DNA of 64,000 nucleotides from Geomonas paludis (lineage in GTDB: Bacteria; Desulfobacterota; Desulfuromonadia; Geobacterales; Geobacteraceae), in contig NZ_BLXY01000015.1 of the NCBI RefSeq assembly GCF_014193585.1, forward strand, positions 1-64,000, given 5' to 3'. The notes beneath the pieces are model-generated. The model was not told the DNA's origin and did no database searches. It worked only from the letters and a program-made list of their open reading frames with translations. Positions within the stretch are counted from its first letter, which is position 1. Every line of letters starts with the position of its first letter. The translations under genes and the position numbers were made by a program. Positions 35,361 through 44,090 of the stretch are shown here, one piece after another.

Positions 35361-35389
35361 AAGATAATAAAATAACAGCAACAAATCAA
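35361..35389 (-). promoter_or_regulatory. Promoter candidate for leuC-leuD
   Basis: On the minus strand TTGATT (35384-35389) and TATCTT (35361-35366) are 17 bases apart, about 50 bases before the leuC start. The region is A/T-rich. Confidence 0.5.
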
Positions 35390-35418
35390 ACTAATAATTG
35401 TTCAATGTTATTAAACAT

Positions 35419-35446
35419 TTGCCTGTAGATATACCCGTGCTATAAT
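35419..35446 (+). promoter_or_regulatory. Sigma-70 promoter for the LOG-family gene
   Basis: TTGCCT (35419-35424), 16-base spacer, perfect TATAAT (35441-35446), 29 bases before the ATG at 35476. Confidence 0.75.
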
Positions 35447-35475
35447 GGCCCCCTCAATCCAACTGGGAGCCCCGT

Positions 35476-36504
35476 ATGCAACTTCGTTTCAACAGAACAA
35501 ACAATGAAATCGACCAGATGATCGACGAGCTGATGCAGAAGGCGGGAGGGGTGCACCACCCCGACCAGACGCGCGAGATGATCATCGCGGCCCTCAAGGC
35601 GGGGCAGGACACGAGTTACCTGGCAGATCTGAAGCTTTTGAGCAACACGATGAAGGAGATGCGCTACACCACCATGGTGTTCGCACCCTACCGGCAGAAG
35701 AAGAAAGTCACCATCTTCGGCTCCGCGCGCACCCTTCCCGAAGAGCCCATGTACAAGAAATGCATCCAGTTCAGCCGGCTGTTGGCGGACAAGGGTTACA
35801 TGATCATCACCGGCGGCGGTGGCGGGATCATGCAGGCGGGCAACGAAGGAGCCGGCAGCGAGGCCTCCTTTGCCGCCAACATCAAGCTTCCCTTCGAGCA
35901 GAGCGCCAACCCGATCATGCTGAAGAACCCGAGGCTGATCACCTACAAGTACTTCTTCAACCGCAAGGTCGCCTTCGTAAAAGAATCCGACGCCATCGCC
36001 GTTTTCCCGGGCGGCTTCGGCACGCTGGACGAGGCCATGGAGGTGTTCACCCTGGTCCAAACCGGCAAGACCAGCCCCAAACCACTGGTTCTGGTGGACG
36101 ACGAGGAAGGCTACTGGGAGCACTTCTTCCGGTTCATCAAGGAAAGGCTGCTGGTTATGGGCTTTATCTCCGCCGAGGACTTCTCCATCTTCACCATCAC
36201 CAAGAGCTACGAAGAGGCAGTCCAGGTCATCGACGACTTCTACACCAACTACCATTCTATTCGCTTCGTCAACGGCGAGCTCATCATCCGGCTCACCAAG
36301 GTGCTCACCCCGGAGCAGATCGAAATGCTGGAGAACGAATTCCCCGAATTGAGATTAGAGGGGAGCCGGATCGAGCTCATTAGTGCACGCCCCGAGGAGG
36401 CCGACGAGCCGGATCTGCTTGATCTGCCGCGCATCGCCTTCCGCTTCCACCACCAGCACTACGGCCTGCTCATTGCCTTCATTAGGAGGTTAAACACCTT
36501 TTAG
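35476..36504 (+). CDS. LOG-family Rossmann nucleotide-binding protein
   Basis: A 342-residue protein with a central LOG/lysine-decarboxylase-like domain (about 75-255). It has the glycine-rich TGGGGGIMQAGNEGA loop and the PGGFGTLDEAMEVF signature (PGGxGTxxE). LOG proteins release cytokinin-type adenine derivatives or hydrolyse nucleoside monophosphates; this longer bacterial form has extra N- and C-terminal regions (1-70 and 260-342) whose role is unknown. A GGGAG site precedes the ATG. It is a single-gene transcript divergent from leuC. Confidence 0.9.
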   Translation: MQLRFNRTNNEIDQMIDELMQKAGGVHHPDQTREMIIAALKAGQDTSYLADLKLLSNTMKEMRYTTMVFAPYRQKKKVTIFGSARTLPEEPMYKKCIQFSRLLADKGYMIITGGGGGIMQAGNEGAGSEASFAANIKLPFEQSANPIMLKNPRLITYKYFFNRKVAFVKESDAIAVFPGGFGTLDEAMEVFTLVQTGKTSPKPLVLVDDEEGYWEHFFRFIKERLLVMGFISAEDFSIFTITKSYEEAVQVIDDFYTNYHSIRFVNGELIIRLTKVLTPEQIEMLENEFPELRLEGSRIELISARPEEADEPDLLDLPRIAFRFHHQHYGLLIAFIRRLNTF

Positions 36505-36542
36505 TAGAGTCTCTTTGAAAAAAACGTTTTGTAAATATTTTC

Positions 36543-36571
36543 TTGACAAGGTTATTACACGATGTTAATTT
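36543..36571 (+). promoter_or_regulatory. Promoter of the cold-shock gene with long leader
   Basis: TTGACA (36543-36548), 17-base spacer, TAATTT (36566-36571). Transcription from here gives a 5' leader of about 145 bases, as in cspA-type mRNAs whose leader folds according to temperature. No other gene lies in 36505-36724. Confidence 0.7.
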
Positions 36572-36724
36572 TTATCCCAGCAGCTGATTCTGGAAGTTTG
36601 CCGCGCCGAAAAGCCAAAGGGTTACCGCCACTTTGAGCCATTTCCAGCCCAAGAACCTTCCGGAAATTGCAGCATCAAACGTAGATCCGGCAGAGTTCCG
36701 GAGGTTAGAAAAGGAGGCAGGACA

Positions 36725-36928
36725 ATGGCACAGGGCAAAGTTAAATGGTTCAACGACGCGAAAGGATTCGGCTTCATCGAGCAGGAGAACGGCGAGGACG
36801 TGTTCGTGCACTTCTCCGCTATCACCGGGGAAGGCTTCAAGTCCCTGGCTGAAGGGGAGTCTGTCTCCTTTGACGTGACCAACGGGCCGAAAGGTCTGCA
36901 GGCAGCCAACGTCAAGAAGCTGGGCTAA
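36725..36928 (+). CDS. Cold-shock protein (CspA family)
   Basis: A 67-residue single-domain nucleic-acid chaperone with both RNP motifs: KGFGFIEQ at about 15-22 and DVFVHF at about 27-32. It opens [17 protein letters not shown], the classic start. It binds single-stranded RNA or DNA and melts secondary structure. AGGAGG lies just upstream of ATG 36725. It has its own promoter, a long leader and a strong terminator. I cannot tell which of the genome's csp paralogues it is. Confidence 0.97.
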   Translation: MAQGKVKWFNDAKGFGFIEQENGEDVFVHFSAITGEGFKSLAEGESVSFDVTNGPKGLQAANVKKLG

Positions 36929-36948
36929 GAGTTAGCCTCGAGCGTCAA

Positions 36949-36984
36949 AAGGCCCCGCCGGAATCCCGGCGGGGCCTTTTTTTT
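36949..36984 (+). terminator. Terminator of the cold-shock gene
   Basis: A 13-bp perfect stem AAGGCCCCGCCGG / CCGGCGGGGCCTT with loop AATC, then TTTTTT. Confidence 0.95.
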
Positions 36985-37014
36985 GTAGTCTAACCCGACA
37001 CTGCTGTAAACTTT

Positions 37015-37061
37015 GTTGTCCCTGCCCGGTGTTGTCCCTGCCCGGTGTTGTCCCTGCCGGT
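37015..37061. repeat. 16-bp tandem repeat, three units
   Basis: GTTGTCCCTGCCCGGT occurs twice exactly (37015-37030, 37031-37046) and a third time with one C deleted (37047-37061). It is intergenic, between the cold-shock terminator and the CFI-box gene. Confidence 0.9.
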
Positions 37062-37078
37062 GTGGCCTGCGGGCAAGA

Positions 37079-37105
37079 CCTGTAGGGGCGAATAATCATT
37101 CGCCC
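37079..37105. repeat. 27-bp palindromic repeat, copy 2
   Basis: The exact reverse complement of 28650-28676 (CCTGTAGGGGCGAATAATCA...). Identity over 27 bases across 8.4 kb, with both copies intergenic, marks it as a dispersed repeat. Confidence 0.9.
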
Positions 37106-37131
37106 GCCTCTTCAATAAAAACCGCTGGTCC

Positions 37132-37169
37132 ACCCCCTCGCCCTTCGGGAGAGGGGCAGGGGTGAGGGC
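37132..37169. repeat. Partial copy of the REP-like family
   Basis: CCCCCTCGCCCTTCGGGAGAGGGGCAGGGGTGAGGG-like sequence resembling the inner half of the elements at 16085-16202 and 60536-60633. It lies immediately after the stop of the CFI-box gene. Confidence 0.55.
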
Positions 37170-37174
37170 GACTC

Positions 37175-39046
37175 TCAAGCCGCCGCAGCCTCCCGCCCCC
37201 TCCCCTTCAGGAAAAGAACGCCCCAGCGCAGACACGCCCCAGCAACCAACAGCAGCAGCCCCAACGCCGCCGCCGGATGCTCCACCGCGAGGATCAGCGG
37301 CAACAGCAGGCACCGCACCCCGCTCTTCATCCACTCGTGCCGGGCGATCACGTCGGCGATCGGCGGGCTCAGCCGGTAGTAGGCCGCCACGAAGATCCGC
37401 CCCGGCGCGTTGGTCAGGAGGTAATGGTCCCGGAACGCCCGCAGCTCCGCAACCTTGGGGTGCAGGTAGCTGCCGTAGGCCGCAGTCGCGATGAAGCACC
37501 CTCCCCCGCCGCCTCCGCCACCGCCGCCAGTGGTCACGGTGGGGTCGGTAACGGTAGAGGTGCTGCCGTCGGTGCTGAAACTCACCTCGTGGCTATTAGT
37601 GTTGGTCGTGTTGGCGACCAGCAAAACCACTTCGTCGGTAAAAGGGTTCATGGCAGCGAAGTCGCTCACGGTATAGCTGGTGCCTCCCGCGTCCAAGGGG
37701 ACTTCGGTCACCGTGCCGCTTGCTTTCTTGAAGAGCATGGCCTGTATGCCAGGGGTCTTGCTCAATGTCACAGTCAAGGACTGTGAGGAAGGCACAAAGC
37801 GGTAGAACGCGAAGCTGTAGCGCGGCAAGGTCACTTTGTGCGATGGCACTGGATAGGTGTTGTAATTACCCAGCATGCTGGGAGGCGAGATCCGCGCCAA
37901 ATCGGCAAGGTGGGTCGTCCACTGGCGCGAATATAGTTTTTTCACGAAGGTCCAGAAGTCCGTGGCAAGAGTACTGTTGTAGGGTGAGGCGTTAAGGCTG
38001 GCTTCAATCACCGGAACCATGTTGATGTCTACTGAGGTGTTTACAGGTGAAACCCCAGCAAGCGTTTCCCAGATGCTGCGCACGACATCAATAGTGTTGT
38101 GCTCCTCAGCGAGTGAACGGTTAAAGATCCACCTTGCATATTCTGTAGCCCCGTCTCTGGGAGCGGTAAGCGAGACGGAATGGGGGTCGACCGGCGGGGG
38201 CTCGACCGACTGGGGGTCGTATAAGAGGTAGCTTTCCAGATACTCGTATGCCTGGTTGACATCGTCGAAGATCTCATCTTCGTACCAGGTTGACGTCATC
38301 TCCGCATACCAGTAGTCAAAGTAGCCGTTGTAACCAAACTGGATAGCATGATGGAACTCATGCGCAGCTGTTACTTCCATATTTTGTACAGGTGTGTAAA
38401 TGGTGGGCTGAAAGACCGAAGCGGTAAAGTCTTTGTTGACTTCGATAAAGCTGCTGAAAGCGTGCGGGTAAGATGCCGAGGGGACAGGGTTCAGGTCCGA
38501 GGTCAATCCATACACCAAACGGTTGGAGCTAGTGGGCGTATGCATGTAGACATCATACGGCGAAGCAGGCGGCATATGGTAGCCGTGCTGCAGGTAATAG
38601 TTGTAGACCGTTTCGAATATATCTCCGACCATAGAAGCCCAAGCGGCGTAGCTGACCAGGTTGAGGCCGGTGTACGTATTGATCGCAGCAAGGTCCGGAG
38701 CTCCGGCTACCGTGGTTGAGTAGTGAATTCTGAAATGGCCACCTGAGGAGATGACCGAGGCGGGAGCAGCGAGCACCGGCGGCGTTTCCAGTACGGTCTT
38801 CAAAGCCGTCTGCGTGCTGCTTTCGAGTTTGCTCCAGTCCCTTCTTAAGGAATGTCTCAGGTTGGTGTTACACTTGACGGCTTTGGCTCCCACAGATTGG
38901 ACATCGAGAAGAGCCTTGGCCAGAATGTTGTCCGTTTTCAGGCCAAAAGCCTCGAGGTAGTAGTCATCCAAACTGGCAGCAACACACTGAGAGGAAGTCA
39001 GAACGAGAATTGCAAGAGCGACCAGCAGTTTGCAGAATTTACCCAT
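37175..39046 (-). CDS. Exported metallopeptidase-like protein with CFI-box C-terminus
   Basis: A 623-residue secreted protein. The signal peptide (first 24 residues, ending near CVAAS) is followed by a region with the zinc motif [11 protein letters not shown] near residue 233, with the Glu-rich [13 protein letters not shown] helix just after, so a gluzincin-like peptidase is likely. After a Thr-rich segment comes a run of ten glycines and then [16 protein letters not shown]. That is the CFI-box C-terminal domain seen in Geobacter and relatives, ending in a hydrophobic helix ([18 protein letters not shown]) and basic tail. I start at ATG 39046, where TGATG overlaps the stop of the upstream gene. 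Catalysis is inferred, not shown. Confidence 0.82.
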   Translation of the reverse strand: MGKFCKLLVALAILVLTSSQCVAASLDDYYLEAFGLKTDNILAKALLDVQSVGAKAVKCNTNLRHSLRRDWSKLESSTQTALKTVLETPPVLAAPASVISSGGHFRIHYSTTVAGAPDLAAINTYTGLNLVSYAAWASMVGDIFETVYNYYLQHGYHMPPASPYDVYMHTPTSSNRLVYGLTSDLNPVPSASYPHAFSSFIEVNKDFTASVFQPTIYTPVQNMEVTAAHEFHHAIQFGYNGYFDYWYAEMTSTWYEDEIFDDVNQAYEYLESYLLYDPQSVEPPPVDPHSVSLTAPRDGATEYARWIFNRSLAEEHNTIDVVRSIWETLAGVSPVNTSVDINMVPVIEASLNASPYNSTLATDFWTFVKKLYSRQWTTHLADLARISPPSMLGNYNTYPVPSHKVTLPRYSFAFYRFVPSSQSLTVTLSKTPGIQAMLFKKASGTVTEVPLDAGGTSYTVSDFAAMNPFTDEVVLLVANTTNTNSHEVSFSTDGSTSTVTDPTVTTGGGGGGGGGGCFIATAAYGSYLHPKVAELRAFRDHYLLTNAPGRIFVAAYYRLSPPIADVIARHEWMKSGVRCLLLPLILAVEHPAAALGLLLLVAGACLRWGVLFLKGRGREAAAA

Positions 39047-39558
39047 CAATCCACCATCCTTTTCCCCACCCGCAGCGGGGCAAATATTACCTTACCTTTC
39101 ACAACAGTGACTTCCGTGAACCGGTTGTTGCCGCTAATCCTGTAGGTTCCTGGCGCCAAGTTGACGATAAAGAAACCGTTACTGTCACTCTGGACAGCAG
39201 CGACCGCCTTGTCTCCGCTCAACACCTGCACAGGCAGCATGGGAACCGGGTCGACCCCTCCTGCCGCTTGGAGTTTCCCGCCGTGGGACTGGACGTAACA
39301 GATGCCGACCAAGGCGCCGGTCCCTTCGGGCATCTTCACTTCCCTGATCCGCTCGTCCCTGGTCTCGACTACCGGGAGGAAGCCGTCCCTCAACGCGACG
39401 AAGGGTGTCATCGGCGCGGGCCTGCCGGCTACAAAGGCAGTGCCGTCGAAATAAAAGAAGGACCATAGCTCAGCCGGCTTCTTGGCGAAAGCATGAGCAG
39501 TCAGACAGGTCAGGGCCACAGTCAAAGCGACAAGGCAGAAGCGGAGACCACTGGACAT
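39046..39558 (-). CDS. Small exported protein with carboxypeptidase-regulatory-like fold
   Basis: A 170-residue protein starting at ATG 39558, six bases after AGAGGTGA, which gives a clean signal peptide ([19 protein letters not shown]). The C-terminal part ([32 protein letters not shown]...) has the D/G-F-NLxPGxY pattern of carboxypeptidase-regulatory-like beta-sandwiches. The N-terminal half has no recognised motif. Its stop overlaps the start of the CFI-box peptidase gene, so the two form an operon and may be a secreted pair. The extension to 39639 lacks a ribosome-binding site. Confidence 0.75.
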   Translation of the reverse strand: MSSGLRFCLVALTVALTCLTAHAFAKKPAELWSFFYFDGTAFVAGRPAPMTPFVALRDGFLPVVETRDERIREVKMPEGTGALVGICYVQSHGGKLQAAGGVDPVPMLPVQVLSGDKAVAAVQSDSNGFFIVNLAPGTYRISGNNRFTEVTVVKGKVIFAPLRVGKRMVD

Positions 39559-39630
39559 GGTTGTCACCTCTAATGGATCGGATGGCGTAGAAAAAGGTTT
39601 AGTGAAATGAGTCTTAAGATTACACAGTAG

Positions 39631-39659
39631 TAATAACAATTACAGTAAAAAAATGTAAA
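39631..39659 (-). promoter_or_regulatory. Promoter candidate for the CFI-box operon
   Basis: TTTACA (39654-39659) and TTATTA (39631-39636) on the minus strand, 17 bases apart, about 65 bases before the ATG at 39558. Confidence 0.5.
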
Positions 39660-39704
39660 GAAAAACGAAGAGCAGGGGTATCGCACCTGACAGGGCAATA
39701 AAAA

Positions 39705-39740
39705 GCCCCGCACTCACAGTTTCAACTGCAAGAGCGGGGC
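39705..39740 (-). terminator. Terminator of leuA
   Basis: GCCCCGCTCTTGCAGTT pairs imperfectly with CTGTGAGTGCGGGGC across GAAA on the minus strand, followed by TTTTTATT. The 39741-39859 stretch between it and the leuA stop holds an inverted repeat of CACAGAGG/CCTCTGTG-type sequence and no gene. Confidence 0.8.
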
Positions 39741-39764
39741 AAAAGGCTTTACCACAGGGGTCAC

Positions 39765-39845
39765 GGAGGTCCACAGAGGGCACAGAGAAAAAGGGAAAGA
39801 AGGTTTTCCCTCTGTGTCCTCAGTGCACCTCTGTGTCCTCTGCGT
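39765..39845. repeat. CACAGAGG-type imperfect inverted repeat
   Basis: GGAGGTCCACAGAGGGCACAGAG on the left faces TCTGTGTCCTCAGTGCACCTCTGTGTCC on the right across an A/G-rich centre. Such CACAGAGG-rich elements are frequent in gene-poor gaps of many genomes; here it lies just past the leuA stop. Confidence 0.5.
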
Positions 39846-39859
39846 TCCGCTTTTAGGTT

Positions 39860-41407
<1,548 letters not shown>

Positions 41408-41504
41408 TTGCGCTTCCCCCTTGTGTGGTTATGCTGCTTCGTTAGCCTGCCCTTCCCCGCCTGCTAATTAAAACAGACCGGGTGGCAAAAACCAGCAGGC
41501 CGAA

Positions 41505-41781
41505 ATAAAAAAGCCTCCGCCCCAGTAAGGGGCGAAGGCTTTGAAAGCTTCCGCGGTACCACCCTCATTCATCCGTCTGGTAGACGGACCTCTTGCGCCC
41601 TTTACGCGGGCCGACGGCCGCAGCTAGCAGCAGTCGCTCCCCTTTCAGGAAAATAGAACGACCGTTGTTCACCACGACGGCTCCAAGGCGAGTTCACCTG
41701 CTTCCTCACCGGTTTGCACCAACCACCGGCTCTCTGTAGGGGAAGGGAAAGGCTACTACTCCTCATCACTGCCTTTAGTTT
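41505..41781 (-). promoter_or_regulatory. T-box leader (leucine, CUC specifier) of leuA
   Basis: On the minus strand the leader holds all main T-box parts. The Stem I side has GGCAGTGATGAGGAG near its base. The specifier stretch GAACTCGCC has CTC at 41690-41692, a Leu codon. The T-box itself, AGGGTGGTACCGCGGAA, spans 41549-41565. The intrinsic terminator stem AAGCCTTCGCCCC / GGGGCGGAGGCTT (41511-41541) is followed by TTTTTATTT. Uncharged tRNA-Leu should stabilise the antiterminator and let leuA be transcribed. T-boxes are well known in Firmicutes and reported on leuA in some Deltaproteobacteria. Confidence 0.95.
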
Positions 41782-41787
41782 CGGGAG

Positions 41788-41816
41788 ATAATAGAAAAGG
41801 CGCCGACGGCTGTCAA
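41788..41816 (-). promoter_or_regulatory. Strong sigma-70 promoter of leuA
   Basis: TTGACA (41811-41816), 17-base spacer, TATTAT (41788-41793) on the minus strand, directly before the T-box leader. Confidence 0.9.
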
Positions 41817-41852
41817 GCGCTTTTTGTTTTATTTTCGTAAAGCCGGTACTAA

Positions 41853-41881
41853 AACGGCGTTGCCGCAATGACAACGCCGTG
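41853..41881 (-). terminator. Terminator of psd-pssA
   Basis: ACGGCGTTG / CAACGCCGT with a 9-base loop, followed by TTTTAG on the minus strand. It separates the phospholipid genes from the leuA promoter. Confidence 0.75.
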
Positions 41882-41940
41882 TTCTTTTGATCGCGTAAAA
41901 CTCCAATTCGACCTGCCGGCACATCCCCCGTTCTGGTTAA

Positions 41941-41970
41941 CGTAGAACGTAGAACCTAGAACGTAGAACC
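41941..41970. repeat. Short heptamer repeat after pssA
   Basis: Four near-identical 7-base units of CGTAGAA / CCTAGAA arranged head to tail just past the pssA stop. No further significance seen. Confidence 0.6.
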
Positions 41971-41975
41971 TGCCG

Positions 41976-42764
41976 TTAATGGTTCTTCTTCATCCCCTCG
42001 TGGCCGCGGTGCATGGCGCGCTCCAGGCGACGCCGGCGCGGGTACGTGACAAGGAAGCCGATGGGACCGGAGAGGATGTAGCAGATGAAGATGGTGAAGA
42101 GCATGATCACCGGTTCAGCGGCAATCACGATCAGAAGCAGCACGGCCAGCACGAGGATGGCGAACGGCTGCCTCTTGATCAGGCTGGGATCCTTGAAGGA
42201 GTAGTACTTGACGTTGGACACCATGAGCAGGGCCAGGAAGTAGATCAGCACCAGGATGGCGAGCTTGTTGTACGAGGCGGGCCACCCCATGTGGTAGAAG
42301 AACAGCACCGTGGCCGAGACCATGCTGGCAGCAGCCGGCGTGGGGAGGCCGACGAAGCGCTTGCTTTCCACCGTTTCCACCTGGACGTTGAAGCGCGCCA
42401 GCCTGAGCGCCGCGCAGGCGAGGAACAGGAATCCGGCCAGCCACCCCAGGCGCCCGAAGGGCTTCAAGGCCCAGCAGTACATGAGGAGCCCCGGCGCGGC
42501 GCCGAAGGAAACCACGTCGGCCAGCGAGTCGAACTCGACCCCGAACTTGCTGGCGGTGCCGGTCAGGCGTGCCACCTTGCCGTCGAGACCGTCGAAGATG
42601 GAGGAGGCCAGGATCCACAGCGCGGCGGTGCGGTAGTCGCCGTTCACGGTGGACACCATGCAGTAAAAGCCGGCGAACAGGCTTCCGGCGGTGAACAGGT
42701 TGGGGAGGATGTAAATCCCCTTGCGCATCCCTTCCCTTTCTACTTTCGGTCTCTCTTCGCTCAC
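41976..42764 (-). CDS. pssA: CDP-diacylglycerol--serine O-phosphatidyltransferase
   Basis: Makes phosphatidylserine from CDP-diacylglycerol and serine in the inner membrane. The 262-residue product has the CDP-alcohol phosphotransferase signature DGLDGKVARLTGTASKFGVEFDSLAD (D..DG..AR...G...D...D, about 59-84; only key residues cited) and about seven hydrophobic helices. It starts with GTG overlapping the psd stop (GTGA); an ATG twelve codons in (42728) with GGGAAGG close before it is an alternative start. It forms a two-gene unit with psd. Confidence 0.95.
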   Translation of the reverse strand: MSEERPKVEREGMRKGIYILPNLFTAGSLFAGFYCMVSTVNGDYRTAALWILASSIFDGLDGKVARLTGTASKFGVEFDSLADVVSFGAAPGLLMYCWALKPFGRLGWLAGFLFLACAALRLARFNVQVETVESKRFVGLPTPAAASMVSATVLFFYHMGWPASYNKLAILVLIYFLALLMVSNVKYYSFKDPSLIKRQPFAILVLAVLLLIVIAAEPVIMLFTIFICYILSGPIGFLVTYPRRRRLERAMHRGHEGMKKNH

Positions 42765-43420
42765 GGCAGTATCCCCAGCACGGTTTCACCGGCAACGGTT
42801 TTCTGGTTCATGACTACGTCAATGCGCGTCCCCAGCGGCAGGTACACGTCCAGCCGGGAGCCGAAACGGATCAGACCGTAGCGGCGCCCGCGGGTCAGCT
42901 GATCCCCCACCTTGGCGTAGCAGATGATGCGGCGCGCGATCAGCCCGGCAACCTGCACCACCACCATCCGCAAACCGCTTGCCGATTCCAGCACCAGACC
43001 CTGCTGCTCGTTCTCGAAGGTCGCACGCTCGTCGCGCACGTCGTAGAACTTCCCCTTGTTGTAGAAGGAGTCGACCACCTTGCTGGTGATGGGGGCGCGG
43101 TTTATGTGCACGCTGAAGACGGACATGAAGATGCTGATTTTTTCCATCTCGGCGCCGGTGTGCGGTTCGGTCACCTTGCCGAGGAAGATCACTTCGCCGT
43201 CGGCAGGAGCAACCACGACGTTTTCACCGGCAGGCGTGGTGCGCTCGGGGTTTCTGAAGAAGAAGACGGAGAACAGGGCGAGCAGCAGGAAAAGCGCTGC
43301 GGGGATGAAAAAGCCGAAATGCAGGAACTGGCCAAGCAGCGCCAGCAGGGCCGCAACTGCGGCGAAACCGGCGATGAACGGGTACCCCTCGACTGCGACG
43401 GGGGTATTTGTGTTGCGCAT
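42761..43420 (-). CDS. psd: Phosphatidylserine decarboxylase (short form)
   Basis: Converts phosphatidylserine to phosphatidylethanolamine using a pyruvoyl group formed by self-cleavage. The 219-residue product is the short, Sinorhizobium-type Psd. It has two hydrophobic helices (about 14-50), APADGEVIFLGKV near 91, SVFSVHINRAP near 120, and the cleavage site in IRFGSRLDVYLPLGT (Gly-Ser, about 188-189), which sits near the C-terminus as expected. It overlaps pssA by GTGA, so substrate producer and consumer are made together. Confidence 0.95.
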   Translation of the reverse strand: MRNTNTPVAVEGYPFIAGFAAVAALLALLGQFLHFGFFIPAALFLLLALFSVFFFRNPERTTPAGENVVVAPADGEVIFLGKVTEPHTGAEMEKISIFMSVFSVHINRAPITSKVVDSFYNKGKFYDVRDERATFENEQQGLVLESASGLRMVVVQVAGLIARRIICYAKVGDQLTRGRRYGLIRFGSRLDVYLPLGTRIDVVMNQKTVAGETVLGILP

Positions 43421-43493
43421 CTAGTACCTCTTGTTAAGTAGTCGTGCGGGAACTGTGGGAGCCGGTGAGGCGCCCCGCGGAACCGGGACGGAA

Positions 43494-43552
43494 AAAGGCC
43501 GTTTCCGGGCCCCTGCGCACCAAAGCGGGAGTATAGCCCGAAAACGGCCTTT
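43494..43552 (-). terminator. Terminator of the ilvDBN operon
   Basis: A long stem AAAGGCCGTTTTCGGGC / GCCCGGAAACGGCCTTTTT closes a 25-base apical region; the minus-strand side ends in TTTTTCC. It lies 20 bases past the ilvN stop. Confidence 0.85.
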
Positions 43553-43572
43553 CATGCAATGAAAAGAAGCTG

Positions 43573-44064
43573 CTACCCCTTCCAGGCCTTGGCGCCGCGC
43601 CCGATGACGACGGGGCCGGTGCTGACCAGTTCCTTGAGCCCCAGGGGGCGCAAGAGCTCGACCATGGCGCTCACCTTGGCCGGTGCCCCGGTAGCCTCCA
43701 GGGTGTAGGACTTGGGCGTCACGTCGATGACCTTGGCGCGGAAGATGTCGGCGATCCTCAGCACCTCAGCGCGGCTTTGATCCTCCGCGGAAACCTTGAC
43801 CAGCACCATCTCGCGCTCGATGGCGTTCTCAGGTTCGAAGTCGATCACCTTGATCACGTCGATCAGCTTGTTGAGCTGCTTGGTAATCTGCTCGATGATC
43901 TGCTCGTCGCCGCGGGTCACCAGGGTGATGCGGGAGAGCGCCTCGTCGTTGGTGGGAGCCACGGTGAGCGAGTCTATGTTGAAGCCGCGCCCGGAAAAAA
44001 GTCCGACCACGCGGGAGAGAACGCCGAACTCGTTCTCGACCAGAACAGCAATGGTATGTCTCAT
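43573..44064 (-). CDS. ilvN: Acetolactate synthase small (regulatory) subunit
   Basis: A 163-residue regulatory subunit (also called ilvH). It has an N-terminal ACT domain (HTIAVLVENEFGVLSRVVGLFSGRGFNI, key residues Gly and Asn in the valine-binding loop; about 3-75) and a C-terminal ACT-like domain (about 80-163). It binds valine and activates and feedback-inhibits IlvB. It starts 26 bases after ilvB and is last in the ilvD-ilvB-ilvN set. Confidence 0.96.
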   Translation of the reverse strand: MRHTIAVLVENEFGVLSRVVGLFSGRGFNIDSLTVAPTNDEALSRITLVTRGDEQIIEQITKQLNKLIDVIKVIDFEPENAIEREMVLVKVSAEDQSRAEVLRIADIFRAKVIDVTPKSYTLEATGAPAKVSAMVELLRPLGLKELVSTGPVVIGRGAKAWKG

Positions 44065-44090
44065 ATTACCCTCCTAAGGCAGTTGGCAAA

